A stretch of DNA of 64,000 nt from Pyrenophora tritici-repentis (GCF_003171515.1 NC_089399.1:1240001-1304000); one strand, 5' to 3'; numbered from the stretch's first letter, positions 41,158-53,669 are shown. Notes: generated from the sequence alone by a model not told the origin. A program made the numbers and translations.

Positions 41158-42058
41158 GAGACACGTCGTTTTCCCGATTAGGGTCTGGAGGTGTGGTAAT
41201 CCGGAGAAGAACAATTGCAAATGCCAGTAATCTATCTAGTCCGCGTTGTGACATTCGGCCATGATATGACCGCATGCCAAGTCTTACGAATCCAATGTCA
41301 AACTTGTAGCCGAAATTAGATAAAGAATCCACTGACACACAGGATACGACGTCCACTATACACTTTAGGGAGTAGGAGTGTCTGTTGCAAAGTTATACTG
41401 TAGACTACATGTTTGCTTTCTATGAGTAGTGTTTTTGATGCTGGCCACTACAGTAATAAACCGTTGACAAAGGCCAATACTGAAGGATCGCCTGTGCCTG
41501 ATGATGGGCGACGCTAAAGCCTGACACGAAAATCAGGGTGATTGGCATCTCTTGCAACACAGCGCTTTATGGGGATCGGCAGCCGCAGCAATACCGGCCG
41601 CACCCGTGCACAGCAAATAAGGTATTCCGGGATGCCGGGTTGAGGCTCGACACACGCATCGAGGCTCTTCTAAGTGACGTCCAATGCCACCCTGACAGGG
41701 CCGATAATGAGGCGAGGTCAGGCGATGAAGCGGTGAAGGCGGATTATTCACATTTGCACACAAGGGGCACCTGGTAAAATACAGTTCAACGCAAACACGC
41801 GAGTTGTCTACGTCCATGGACAGGTTGCAGTTCGTAACAGTTCCTCTCATCCGTGCCTTCCCCACGCTTTCTCCGACCCCCGCAAATAGCTCGCTTTAAA
41901 ATTTAGCGTAGCTCCGAGCTCGCAAGCGACGGCGGGTTGGCCGACTCACCACAACATTGAACCGTGTCCTGGCCCTCGAGACCCTCACACTGGCCTTGTA
42001 AACTCCCCTCTAGGTCAATTGCATTCGCAGAGTCCCAGACAAGTGTCAGCTCCTCACC
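41158..42058. promoter_or_regulatory. Intergenic 0.9 kb upstream of the carrier gene
   Basis: No gene seen. The part next to 42059 is C-rich and likely the promoter and leader of the mitochondrial carrier gene. Confidence 0.4.
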
Positions 42059-44360
42059 ATGGCGACTGTCAAGGAAGAAGTGCGCGAGGTGCTGCTGGGC
42101 ACGACAGACGAGCCCCAGCTATCGCAGCTCACACGCGCTGTCTTTATGAAGCACGCGGAAAAGGACGAGTCGGGTGAATACTACCTCAACGAGGATCAAT
42201 TCATCACAGCTGTTGCGCCCGAGAGCGAGGACTACGTAAGCAGGGTCTTCTGCCGTGTGTCGAGTCAAGTAGAAGCTAACGGCGCGCCCGTTTCCAGCAC
42301 AAGATCAAGCGTTTCCAGTATGGCATCCTCTTCCAGGTAGCTGACCGCGATCAAAAGGGCAAAGTCAGCATCCATGACTGGTCCGTCTTCCAGAACTTGC
42401 TTGCAAAGCCCGACGCCGAGTACGAGGTCGTCTTCCGCTTCTTCGATAAGCGGCGGACCGGCTACATCAACTTTGACGACTTCTACGAGACATGGAAGGC
42501 ACACAAGACCGAGGACAGCCTGCCCTTTGACTGGGAGGGCGGCTGGGCATCGCTATACATTGGGTCTAAGAAGCACAGGCATACCATGACGTACCCTCAG
42601 TTCGCCCAGTTGCTGCGAGGGCTGCAGGGAGAGCGTGTTCGTCAGGGGTTCACCTACTTTGACAAGAACAAGGATGGTTTCATTGAGCCTGAGCATTTCC
42701 AGCGCATAATACGCGAGACTGCAAGCCACAAGCTCTCCGACTACCTCCTCGATAACCTCCCCACTCTTTGCAACATCTCGGTTGGCAGCAAGATCTCATA
42801 CGCCAACGTCCGTGCCTTCCAGAATGTCATCCAACAAATGGACATGATCGAGCTTATAATCCGTAATGCCACACAAAAGAGTCATGACGGCAAAATCACT
42901 CGTGCAGACTTCCTCAATGAGGCTGCAAGGATAAGCCGATTCAACCTCTACACGCCCATGGAGGCAGATATCCTCTTCCACTTTGCTGGTCTGGACGAGG
43001 CTTCTGGACGACTCGGTCTGCGAGACTTTGCCCGAGTTCTCGACCCGTCCTGGCACCGAACAGGACTGTTGGCAGCTGGTGGCGTATCCGAGGCAGGCCA
43101 AAAGGTCTTTGCGACGACAAAGTCGATATGGCACGATATACTCGAGTCTGTCCACCACTTTGCTCTCGGATCCTTGGCTGGTGCTTTTGGTGCCTTTATG
43201 GTTTACCCCATTGATCTTGTCAAGACAAGGATGCAGAACCAGAGGAGTTCGGGCGTTGGGCATGTCCTCTACAAGAACTCGCTCGACTGCGCAAAGAAGG
43301 TCATCAAGAATGAGGGTTTCAAGGGTCTATACTCGGGTGTGCTTCCCCAGCTTGTCGGTGTAGCCCCGGAAAAGGCCATCAAGCTCACAGTAAACGACCT
43401 TGTCCGAGGCAAGCTGACGGACAAGTCGACTGGCCAAATCAAGTTCACTTCTGAGATGCTGGCTGGTGGTACTGCGGGTGCTTGCCAAGTTGTAAGTTCT
43501 GCTGCTGCATTCAAATACTTCACAGGCTAACATGCAAAACCAAAGGTCTTTACCAACCCCCTTGAGATTGTCAAGATTCGATTACAGATCCAGGGTGAAC
43601 TCTCCAAGAACGTTGAGGGTGTTCCAAGGCGATCTGCCATGTGGATTGTTAGGAACTTGGGTCTCGTTGGGTTGTACAAGGGAGCTAGCGCTTGTCTTTT
43701 GCGTGATGGTAAGTGCAGTTGTTGTGTTCTGAAAAGGCTAACTAACATGTGAACAGTCCCCTTCTCTGCCATCTACTTCCCCACTTACAGTCATCTGAAG
43801 AGGGACGTTTTCGGCGAGAGCCCCCAAAAGTCGTTGGGTGTACTACAGATGTTGAGCGCCGGTGCCATCGCCGGTATGCCTGCAGCCTATTTGACCACAC
43901 CTTGTGACGTCATCAAGACTAGGTTACAGGTAGAGGCGCGAAAGGGTGAGGTTACTTACACTGGGCTTCGACATGCGGCAACGACGATTTGGAAGGAAGA
44001 GGGATTCAAGGCCTTCTTCAAGGGTGGTCCGGCCCGTATCATGCGATCGTCGCCGCAGTTCGGATTCACCTTGGCCGGCTACGAGGTGTTACAACGAGGT
44101 AAGTGTTTCACAACGCTGTGTGCAATACACATGCTTACATGTTCCAAGCGCTGCCAATGCCGGGCTCCAGTCATGCAGATGCGTCAAGCCTTGAGCCTTC
44201 AATGGGTCTCGAGGAAGCCAAGGCACCGCTGCCGTACCTCCGCAGCCGCAACGCACTCAAGGTGATCCTCGATCTGGACGAGAACTTCGGTAGACCCAAG
44301 ATGCCTGCGGGTTCCAAGTTCCCAGGGATTCCCGTATTCGGCAAGAAGCCGGAAGCGTAG
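42059..44360 (+). CDS. AGC1: Mitochondrial aspartate/glutamate carrier with EF-hand domain
   Basis: Five exons (42059-42235, 42298-43491, 43546-43708, 43757-44098, 44149-44360) with introns of 62, 54, 48 and 50 bases give 695 residues. Residues 1 to about 320 form an EF-hand regulatory domain. Recognisable loops are [26 protein letters not shown] and [13 protein letters not shown]; the last has H at position 12 where Glu is usual. From about 345 to 625 lie three mitochondrial-carrier repeats with signatures [16 protein letters not shown] and PCDVIKTR. The C-terminal tail of about 70 residues is Pro/Gly-rich. The protein exchanges aspartate and glutamate across the inner membrane in the malate-aspartate shuttle. 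The N-terminal domain is fungal/animal AGC type, so Ca2+ control is possible, but degenerate EF loops leave this open. Confidence 0.94.
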
Positions 44361-46225
44361 TCGGGCTATGCACGTGGGCAGCCGAGACTATTGCGGCTGA
44401 GGCTAAAATGGGATTGGACGATTCTATGCATGATTGTTTTTTCCAAGCGTTGAGCACGTTCTTACTTACCACGACAGTCAGTGTGGTGGGGGTGGGTGTG
44501 CTGTCACAAGTGTCGAAGCATTTCTGGCGGGCACAGTAATAGATAGACAAGAGTGCATACCGCATGAGACTGTACAATAGGAAGGGTAGGACAGTGATGG
44601 CGATGGCAGGGGAGCGAGGGTGGCATTGCATACGGTACTCGCACACGCATGCACATGTAGTCGATAACGGACCAGTGTCCGGGTAGAAACAATGAGATAG
44701 GTACATGACCTAGAGTTGATCTAGACGCTGGGTGGATGTGCGGCTTGCTGGTCGCTTGAGGAGCGGGCAGCACAACCTTGGAAACGGTCAGGCCATGCCG
44801 CAGATTAGCGCTTGAGACCACTGGGCGGGCTGATGGAAAGCTTGGAAATGCCATGGCTAGGCTGACGATGTGTTCGCCAAAGTGCTGATATTCTAGAGTT
44901 GCAGTCATGGTCATGGCAGCAATTCGTGGCAGCCATTCGGCCCAGGGAGGCTGGCTAAAGAGCGACGAACAACTGGGGCCCGACGCAAACGAGTGGGTGC
45001 GAAGTGTGGCCGGGCTGGACGCTTGATCGACCCCATGGAGTGGCTACCCTTGTGGGGGCCCAGAGCAGCTAGCGGCTTGCAAAGCGGGGAGAGGCGCTGG
45101 GGACACTTGGGGCGCGGTGAAGCTTTGCCCTGTTTGCCCTGCTTTGGTGGGAGCCTCATGTGTGGATTGGACTGGAGCCTCGCGCTGTAGGTAAGCTGCC
45201 GCTGGGCTGCGCCTCGCCCATGGAGCAAAACGGCACCGGGCCTGACGACGACGACTACTGTTGTTCAGTCCAGAGCCGCACCCCGTCGTCGTCCTCTTGT
45301 AGCCAGCACCACACTGAGCCCTTCACCCTCGCACCCCCCTCTAACCCCCCCGCCCCCCGCCTTTTGCACCCTTCGTCTGCTTGTTGCTGCATTCGCTGCT
45401 CCGGGGCTTCCGCCAGTTCCTCCATCTGCTGCGCAAGGCCACGGCCCAAAGCCCCCGCAATCAGCCTCCTCGTCCTCCAGCGCAGCCGCACCGCCGGCCC
45501 AGACGCTGCTGCCCCCCCCCCCCCCCCCCGTGTCCTGCCTGGCCTGAAAGCTTGAAAGGCAGACAGAATTCACAGACTGCCGTCATCTCGTTCATGCGAC
45601 ACGCGACCCGGTGCTTGTCTCATCTGCGCCCACCAAAGTTGATGTTTGCGATCGGCAGCCCTCTTCGACACCGCCTTGAGGCTGAAAAAGAACCGTCGCA
45701 CTGGCACCTTCGGGTATGTTTTTCACCGCGCAGAGCCGCTTCCTCGCTGGCGTCTTCACATTGCATCACTTCTCCCCACATCTCCACACTTAATTCGCGA
45801 CTCATGCTTCTGCTCGCCATTCTTCCATGCCCATGACCATCAAGCCATTCCACCCACAACCCCACCCCTGCTTGTCCCATTCGCGACACCCATCCGCCTC
45901 TAGCCCTGCTCGCATCTGACGGCAACGGGCCGCCTCTTTCTGTCTTCTCAAACACTTGCACTCGACTAATACACTCTCTCCACCTGACACTGTCCGCACC
46001 CGTGTTGTCGTCTACGCTTTCCATCTCCTCATCGTTGCAACAAGAATGCAGCCGATGGTCATGCTGACTTCCCTTCAGACAGCCATCCAAGACTGGTCTT
46101 GCTGTGCCACCCGTTCCCTTCACCGCCGCCTTGGGCTCTTTCTTGGAGCCTTTGCCGAGCAATCTCTGGGGTAATTGCCCGCTGTTCTGCTACATTGACC
46201 CCTGATTTTACCTTCAGGATTTGCT
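44361..46225. promoter_or_regulatory. 1.9 kb upstream region of the C2H2 gene, with C-rich tracts
   Basis: No supportable gene. From about 45250 the plus strand is strongly C/T-rich, including an 18-base C run at 45512-45529, up to the coding start at 46226. This suggests a long pyrimidine-rich promoter or 5' leader, possibly with a leader intron ending in CTTCAG just before the start. Confidence 0.45.
45512..45529 (+). repeat. Homopolymer of 18 C
   Basis: An uninterrupted run of 18 cytosines within a C/T-rich stretch; length may be unstable or mis-called in sequencing. Confidence 0.9.
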
Positions 46226-48066
46226 ATGCAGATACTAGACACAGTCGAATACTACGGAGAAGAAGACGCAATTCTAGGATCCCCCCCTCTAAAAGCAATC
46301 ATCGTAAAGACAACGCCATCGCGGACCCCATCACCCCGCCAGTCTCCACCTTGCCGCTCTCAAACCATCGTACAGAGCGTTAGTTGTTCTCTCTCTCCAT
46401 CACAGAAACGTCCTAATAGGCGCAAGGCCCGAACTCAGCCGACCCAAGGGGACTGGGTCCTCCTTCGGCAGATGGACCCAAACCACCCTGACATCGCCCA
46501 ACGAGCAAGCGAAGTAGCCCTCAATTATTCAGACTCTGGTACCAGTGACGACGAAATGCTGGACGTTGAATCTCCCAACACAGTAGCCGTGTCGTCTAAC
46601 CACAACGGTGCGCTGCCAGCAATTCCAAACACCCATCCTGCGGTCCTACAGCAGACAGCTCAAGAAGCCCTTCTATCCACTCCCGACCCAAAAGCAACAG
46701 CTACCCACAGAGACTCGGTACTGGAGGAGGATGTCATCAGACACGGCGGTATGCTAGCGGACAGGCGTTCATCCCAGGCTTCTGTCGGCCCCCTGGGCAA
46801 TAGTATGCGGTCTAATTCCCTCGCTTCAAACTTGAACTCTGTCACCTCCACACTGTCAAATACATCGCTCCACCCACCAAGCCAGCCATTCGGGAGTTCC
46901 CCAAATGGCCATGCCCAAGAGAATGACACAGTAACACTTGGCTTGCGACAATTGACAATTCCTCAATCCAGAGGAGTTTCAATGGACACGCTTCCTGCAT
47001 TACAGGCCATTTCCCCAGCGCGTGATGGAGCAGCTGCCTCTCCTAGCCAACAGCTACCCTCGTTCCGCCACATGGACGATATAGCGCGATCAGCAACAAG
47101 CGATCATGAGGCAACTCGATCAAATAGCTTCCCCCATCGGCCTTCACTGTCTTCTGTAGGACACTCACCAACCTCCATGGTCCGACAACTTTCCATGAGC
47201 TCTCATTCTCCAGCAGCACCTTTCCCCCCAATGAGCGCATCGTCTCCCATGAGTGCCAGCGAACCACCTCATCGTGGCGATTTGTTCCTAAGAACCACAG
47301 GCGGGGGCGTCTTTAGTACTGATGCACGGAGACCTTCACAAGCGGCATCGGACACTGGTCATTATCCTGCCACAATATCATCCGCTTCAACAAGTGAGAG
47401 CTACCAAAGCTCAGATGGCCTCAGTCCTGGTACACAGCCAGCACCTATCGAACAAAGGCCGCGACACATGAGCTTAGACGGTGCACTTGCATCGAGAGTG
47501 CTACCACCTCCGTTAGGCTCTGGTTTACAGCATGGCATTCCCTCACACGCCACCGGATCATTCAAATGCGACTATCCAGGCTGTGCTGCCGCTCCTTTCC
47601 AAACACAGTACCTTTTGAAGTAAGTAGTTTATTAGTCGTGAGACTTGCCTGTGCCCTGCCAGTTTTGTAAACTGATGTTCGCAGTTCACATACAAACGTG
47701 CATTCGTCAATTCGACCACACTATTGTCCGGTGAAAGACTGTCCACGAGGTGAAGGCGGCAAAGGCTTCAAGCGGAAGAACGAAATGATACGACATGGAC
47801 TCGTACACCAATCGCCGGGCTATGTATGCCCGTTCTGTCCAGACCGTGAACACAAGTATCCAAGACCGGACAATCTCCAGAGGTGTGTGACTCGATAAAA
47901 TCTCCACTTTTCGCCTAGAGACCGAACTAACGCATTCGCTAGACACGTACGTGTACATCATCCAGATAAAGACAAAGATGATCCCGAGCTGCGAGACGTG
48001 CTGGCCCAGCGTCCCGAAGGCGGCAGTCGTGGAAGGAGGCGGCGTGTGAGCGACTCTGGCCACTAA
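46226..48066 (+). CDS. C2H2 zinc-finger protein
   Basis: Three exons (46226-47619, 47685-47882, 47943-48066) with introns of 65 and 60 bases give 571 residues. The long N-terminus is rich in Ser, Pro, Thr and Asn and largely disordered. Three zinc-finger units lie at the C-terminus. The first is FKCDYPGCAAAPFQTQYLL, continuing into NSHTNVH across intron 1. The second is HYCPVKDCPRGEGGKGFKRK..IRHGLVH. The third is YVCPFCPDREHKYPRPDNLQR continuing into HVRVHH across intron 2. Both introns interrupt zinc fingers and restore their histidines. The last residues are basic (SRGRRRRVSDSGH). The start could also be the ATG at 46472. A likely nuclear DNA-binding regulator of unknown target. Confidence 0.83.
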
Positions 48067-48865
48067 ACTTCGTCGAGCCATGACGCCATTATTGCACTTT
48101 GGTACCATCATGGCAGTACCGCATTCGGAGTAGGTTCGACAGAGAAAACTGTGAATATCCTACGTTTATATTTTATATTAGTTTTGGGAGGATAACCATG
48201 TCTAAGCGTTTTTCACAATTGGGCTGCATGATATACCAAGGGTGGGGCGCAACAAAGGCCTTTTCCAACGAGGGCGGAGATTGGATGTCTTCTTTTATAA
48301 TCCCTATTGATCGGATATTACTGTTATATGTAATCCCTGCTCCTCCCGAGTCTGCACTTGCACTCTGCATTCTAGCTGTTTCTCTTTTGGTAACTTAGCC
48401 TGCGAACCTGGATTTTTCACTACGTTCGCTTGGAGAATTTCAGTAGCGATATCACGTGGTTTGTAAGATTTGATGTCTTGTACCAACTTTTGGAACCTTG
48501 GAACTTGGTTATGGGTAATATGCGACCCCCTGTCTAGACATCAAGTACGAAAATGTGAAATCGCACTTGTTACTCAACTTGAGAATTGCAGGACTTTGCA
48601 CTGGTTCAAAACCCCTGCATGTGGAGACTGTGGCGTAGGCAGATGACGTAGAAACACTGCGAGAGACAAAGAGGCGGGGAAAGGAAAAAAAAGCCAACAT
48701 TTGTTAAAATCATTAATTAAAAGATCAGGTGGCCCCAGTAACTGCTCTTGAACACACAGGTGGACTCGCAATGAAACAACCCGTACTCCAAATCCTAATG
48801 TCCCAGAATGAACACAGTGACTGACGCGAAACATGCTGGTAGGCTCAAAAGAAATTCGGCTTCAT
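48067..48865. other. Convergent 3' region
   Basis: Between the ends of the C2H2 gene (plus strand) and the Rab5 gene (minus strand). AT-richer; presumed untranslated sequence. Confidence 0.4.
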
Positions 48866-49727
48866 CTAGCAGTTGCACCCTGCAGGTCCCTGTGTCTGGT
48901 TGGCTTCCGGCCTTAGGTTGACCCCCTGTCGTTGCTGGCCTGGCCTCAGGTTCCGTGGGCCTGCCTGGTCAATAGGCAGCTTCTTTGCAATAGCTGTGAA
49001 GAGCTCCTTTACGTTCTCGCACGTCTTTGCCGATGTCTCAAAGAAGAGCAGGCCGGCCTCGCGGGCATATTGTTCTGCATCGGCAGTAGAGATGGCGCGC
49101 TTATCGGGCGATTCTGTAACAAGATCGAGCTTGTTTCCAGCAAGAGCGATGATGATGTTCTCGTTCGCTTGGCGTTGAAGCTCCTTGACCCAGGCCTTGG
49201 CCTTATCCAAAGATGCCTATGTTCCGTCAGTACCGCGGTTTCAGGTTGCGCAGAAAGTACCTACGGCCTGTGTGATGTCATATACGACTACGGCGCAGTT
49301 TGCATTTCTGTAGTACATGGGCGCAAGCGACTTGTAGCGCTCCTGGCCTGCTGTATCCCAGATCTCAAACTTGACCGTTGTGTTCTCATCGAGGGCGATG
49401 GTTTGGGTGAGGAAGGCGGCGCCAATAGTAGATTCCCGGTAGTCGTCGAATTGGTCCTGTGTGAATCAGCCGGGGGTTTTCTCGTGGCTGGGGGTAATGA
49501 TAGCCTACCTTAACGAAGCGCAATACCAGAGACGACTATGGTCATGTTAGCTTCGACTATGGCTGCCTTGATAGACGTACGCACCTTTCCGACTGCGGAC
49601 TCTCCTATGCAGTGTTAGTCGTACGCATATCAAACGAGATTCAGCAAATCCTACCCAACAGCACCAGCTTAAACTGGGCGAATCTAGAGCCTCCGGGCCG
49701 TTGGCCTTGCTGCATCCTGGCCGACAT
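48866..49727 (-). CDS. Rab5-family small GTPase (Vps21/Ypt5-like)
   Basis: Five exons (49727-49655, 49604-49585, 49535-49509, 49456-49265, 49216-48866; minus strand) with introns of 48-52 bases give 220 residues. Exons 2 and 3 are only 20 and 27 bases. The P-loop GESAVGKSS lies at 25-33 and is spread over three exons. Effector segment [17 protein letters not shown] at 73-79, GNKLDL and ETSAK complete the five G-box set. The C-terminus ends in Cys-Asn-Cys, a CxC double-prenylation signal. The IGAAFLTQ effector region and [12 protein letters not shown] are Rab5-type. Rab5 controls fusion and transport at early endosomes. The gene is divergent from the Sac1-like phosphatase, 361 bases apart. Confidence 0.93.
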
Positions 49728-50088
49728 GGTGGGCGTGACGCGGCGCTATCGGCAAGTACGTGGTGGGGTGGTGAGGCGTAGTGTATGCGGTATAGAGCGG
49801 GGGAGAGACTCAGGGCACTCTTGATCGGACTTGTGACGGGAGAGGCAGGGGGGCGGTGGGTGAGGAGGATGAAAGAGCTGGTTGCTGCTGTGACGAGGTG
49901 CTGCGTGCTGGTGCTCTTGGCCTTAGCGCCGGGGACCCTTTGCCCGCAAGGGCCGCCATGACGAAACACGACCAACACCCATGGCTCCATGTGCTGTCGT
50001 TTGAGAAATTAACACCAATACACCTAAGCTACCATTGGAGGGCCTGCATAGCGAGGAATAGAGAGTCTCCGCTTCCCACTCTCCCATC
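49728..50088. promoter_or_regulatory. Divergent promoter, Rab5 / Sac1 pair
   Basis: 361 bases separate the start codons at 49727 (minus strand) and 50089 (plus strand), so the two genes probably share one promoter region. No named motif is assigned. Confidence 0.5.
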
Positions 50089-52327
50089 ATGACTGTCGCC
50101 TTGCCTTATCGCGACATCAATGTGCACTCGTCGCCCTCGCACTATGCCTTCTCCTCGCCCTCTTCTCCCTCAGCACCTACGCTTGTGATAGATCGCCCCT
50201 CAGGCGACATCCGCCTGCACGATGGAAAGCTGCTGGGCTCGAAGCGCGTTTCGAGCATTGCAGGTATTCTCGGTATCATCAAGTTGCGACTAGGTACACA
50301 CACCCCATACAGCCTAGGAGGACACGAATGCTGATGCATGTGAAGACAAGTACATAATCGTCATTACCAAGGCCCAGCCCATGGGCAGGATAAAGGGACA
50401 CATGATCTACAAGATTGTCGCGACCGAGTTTCTATCATTACGCGAAAAGCCGCTGCACGACCCTGATGAGGACAACTACCTCAGTCTGCTCAAGACGCTC
50501 CTCAAGACCTCGCCCTTGTTCTTCTCCTACTCATTCGACATCACCAACACCTTCCAGCGACAGGCACACCTTGACCCTTCGATCCCCCTATGGAAGCGCG
50601 CCGACGATCGCTTCTACTGGAACCGCTTCGTGTCCAGCGACCTTATCGACTTTCGCGGAGGACTAAGCGGCGGATATGGAAGGCACTCGAGTGGGAACCA
50701 CCCCGGCGCGGACCCCTACATCCTCCCTATCATGTATGGCATGATGGAGATCAAGAACACCTCGATCAAGGGGACTCCGCTTACTTTCATCCTCATCACC
50801 CGGCGGTCGCGTCTCAAGGCTGGAACGAGATACTTTTCGCGCGGCATCGACGAGAATGGCAACGTCTCCAACTTCAACGAGACAGAACAGACCATCATAT
50901 TGAACGACAAAGCTTCAAGCGGACCAGGAGGCTTTGGCGCAAACCAGAACGGTGCTGCGGGTGCTGCCGCTGGCAAGGAGACGCAGGTACTCGCATATGT
51001 TCAGACAAGAGGCAGTGTACCCGTGTACTGGGCTGAGATCAACACCCTAAAGTACACTCCTAAGCTCCAGGTCCGCGGAGTCGAGAACGCCCTGCCAGCG
51101 GCAAAGAAGCATTTTGCTGAACAAATCCGACTATACGGTGATAACTGGATGGTCAACCTTGTCAACCAGAAGGGTCGTGAGCAGCGAGTCAAGGAAGCAT
51201 ACGAAGAGATGGTCAACCTGCTCCACACTTCGCCGGCCGAGAATGTTGAAGGCGACAGGATAACACCCGAAAAGTTTCACATCATCGACCCTGCGAGGGC
51301 CCAGACGGTATACGATCGCTTGCACTACGTCTACTTTGACTTTCACAACGAAACCAAGGGACTGCGATGGGACCGCGCGAAGCTTTTATTGAACCAACTG
51401 GAGCCGCATATCCTGAAGCACGGCTACTTTTGCGGTGTTGACATGCCAGGAGATGCTGGCGGTGTAGAAGTCAGACGCCACCAGACCGCCGTTGTGCGAA
51501 CCAACTGTATGGACTGCCTCGACCGCACCAACGTCGTGCAGAGCATGCTTGGTCGCTATGTCCTCTCGCGCATGCTCATCGACCTCGGTCTGATGCGCGA
51601 AGGCGAGAGTGCAGAAGAAGACCAGGCGTTTGAGCACCTCTTCCGCAACGTGTGGGCCGACAACGCCGACGTCGTCTCAAAGTCATACTCTGGCACTGGA
51701 GCGCTCAAAACAGACTTCACCCGCCTCGGTGTACGAACAAAGCAGGGTGCCCTCCAGGATCTCAACAATTCCATCACACGCTACTGCCTCAACAACTTCG
51801 CCGACGGGCCCCGCCAGGATGCCTTTGACCTCTTCCTCGGCACATACCTCCCCAGCGACTCTGCCATGAGCGGTCAACTCCTCTTTGCAGACCGCCGCCC
51901 CCTATTCATCCAATCAATACCCTACATCCTCGCCGCAAGCATCTTCCTCATTCTCGTTGGCACCTTCACGCGCCGCGCCCCTGATGCTGCTGTCTGGCCT
52001 CTGCGCCTTCTGCTTCTTTTGTCGATCCTTACAGCGGCGGTATGCTTCAACTTTATCTGGAGCAATGGCACTCTTTACGTAAGTATTTACATACTTCGCC
52101 TCTATTCTACGCTGTCAACTGTAAGAAGCGGTGTGCTAACTTGACCGCCACAGGTGAACTGGCCTAAACTCAACCGCCAACCTCCCCAGATCGAAGCCTT
52201 CCAGGAGACGCTGTCCAAGGTAAGTCAGCACTCTGTTGTTGGGCCGCTTGTTGGCACCAAACATGAGCGGGGGAAGAGTGATGCGCGATTACTTGGCTTG
52301 GAAGAGGGTAAGAAGAGGATTGAGTAG
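50089..52327 (+). CDS. sac1: Sac1-like phosphoinositide phosphatase
   Basis: Three exons (50089-50293, 50346-52078, 52154-52327) with introns of 52 and 75 bases give 703 residues. The SAC domain includes YIIVITKAQPMGRIKGH, SYSFDITNTFQ, FYWNRF, GSVPVYW, and the catalytic C-x5-R at C456-R462 in NCMDCLDRTNVVQ. Two membrane helices near the C-terminus (IPYILAASIFLILVGTF and LRLLLLLSILTAAVCFNFIW) anchor it in the ER/Golgi, as in yeast Sac1. It dephosphorylates phosphatidylinositol phosphates, mainly PI4P. The last exon is read through a GTAAGT that would otherwise look like a donor; reading on gives a Lys-containing tail ending GKKRIE. Confidence 0.93.
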
Positions 52328-53000
52328 TTGGTGTGGGGTAGAGCAAGAAGAAGGGTATTTTCTATTTTCTTATATTAGAGGGTGAGGGTGAGGGTGGTTT
52401 CTGTTGAGTTGCTTTCTTAAAGTGTACTGTTAGCTTGCTTTTGTCTGCTGTGCTTGCTTACTTGTATTCGGGGGGTTGTTAGAAGGATACTACTAAATCT
52501 TTTTAATACAATGGGTCTTATGGTCACATATTCACTTTCATGCATGTGCAAGGTTTGGTGATCATTTGTATTATTGGATTAGACTTTTTGCTGCTCCATC
52601 ATCTACGATCTGTAGTCCTCGTCCTTCCGTTGAAGTTGGGAGTGAAAGTAGGTCCTTGCATGTGCTCGAGGTGCCATCTTCTCGAGTATCCATTTCCTGT
52701 CATGAAGAGTAGTGGCTTCGTGCTTCCAGAATCTCGTGTCGTAAATCCATCCATCCATTCATCCATCGCTCATCGGAAAAGTACTGCCCGAGCGTACTCA
52801 GGGTGTTGTGTCGTGAATCCATCGTATGTCGTAAAAAGGAATTATGTTTGGTGTTGTCCGGGTATCGTATGAGAAAGTCGCTGATTAAGGTATGTACTAA
52901 AGAAATTGAAAAAGCTCTTTGGTACCATAAAAGTGTGGAGCGCACGTTGTAGTCGTAGAGTGTCGTGAGTAATGCTGTCAAAGAGAAAAGCGAAATGCGC
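52328..53000. other. Convergent 3' region
   Basis: Between Sac1 (plus strand) and the acidic protein gene (minus strand). Contains small simple repeats (GGTGAG units near 52380, ATCC units near 52745). No gene seen. Confidence 0.4.
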
Positions 53001-53669
53001 TTAGGCGCCATGTGATGCAGTCAAGACAACGACGTCAAATTCATCGTCGATGCTCTCCTCACTCTGAGTGGCCGAAGCGTCCATTTGTGGGTTTTTGGTC
53101 GAGTTGCCGAAGCGGCTGTTGACAAAGTCCCAACCATCGCCCTCGAGACGGGTGCGCAAGCGTTCGAAATTTGAGTTTGCTGCGCGGTGAAGGAGTGAGG
53201 CCCAGTCTCCTTGCTTGGCTGGTGCACATGTTGATAGGAGGAGCTGACCAGAAGTTGCAGGGTTTCTGGGTTCTTCATCGGCTTCCCAGTCCTCGAGTTC
53301 GGGTAGAATCCATAGATCAGACTCTACGCCATCTTGGCCGTTTTGGTTGAGGTTGAGACAGGTGCTGTGGTGGATAGACATGTGTAGATCGCGACCCCGG
53401 GATTTTTGTTGTTGTGGAATGTTGTGCGCGAGTGCGACATTTTGGCGGGAGAGGGCTGAAGTAATGTTTACTTTGCGCTTGCTAATAGTGGTTGTTGCTG
53501 CTGATGAGGCACGCGATCTTCGCGGCGATATGTCGGTGGCGCATGACGGGAAACTGCCGTATATAGCGTTGCTTAGATCGTACGTGAAGTTTTCCTCGTC
53601 ACTCGCGCCCGCGGTGCGGTTCGGCCCGTGAGACATGGCTGGTTGCAGGTGTGTAGGTAAAGCTTCCAA
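53001..53669 (-). CDS. Hypothetical acidic protein
   Basis: Single exon, 222 residues; residue 12 (genomic 53636) is an alternative Met start. No domain is recognised. The first half has a basic Ser/Arg segment (SPRRSRASSAATTTISKRK). The second half is acidic and Trp-containing (WILPELEDWEADEEP, GDWASLLHRAANSNFERL, GDGWDFVNSRFG) and ends EESIDDEFDVVVLTAS. The regular Trp/acid spacing suggests short binding motifs rather than chance. No signal or membrane segment. Divergent from Mic60. Confidence 0.55.
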   Translation of the reverse strand: MEALPTHLQPAMSHGPNRTAGASDEENFTYDLSNAIYGSFPSCATDISPRRSRASSAATTTISKRKVNITSALSRQNVALAHNIPQQQKSRGRDLHMSIHHSTCLNLNQNGQDGVESDLWILPELEDWEADEEPRNPATSGQLLLSTCAPAKQGDWASLLHRAANSNFERLRTRLEGDGWDFVNSRFGNSTKNPQMDASATQSEESIDDEFDVVVLTASHGA

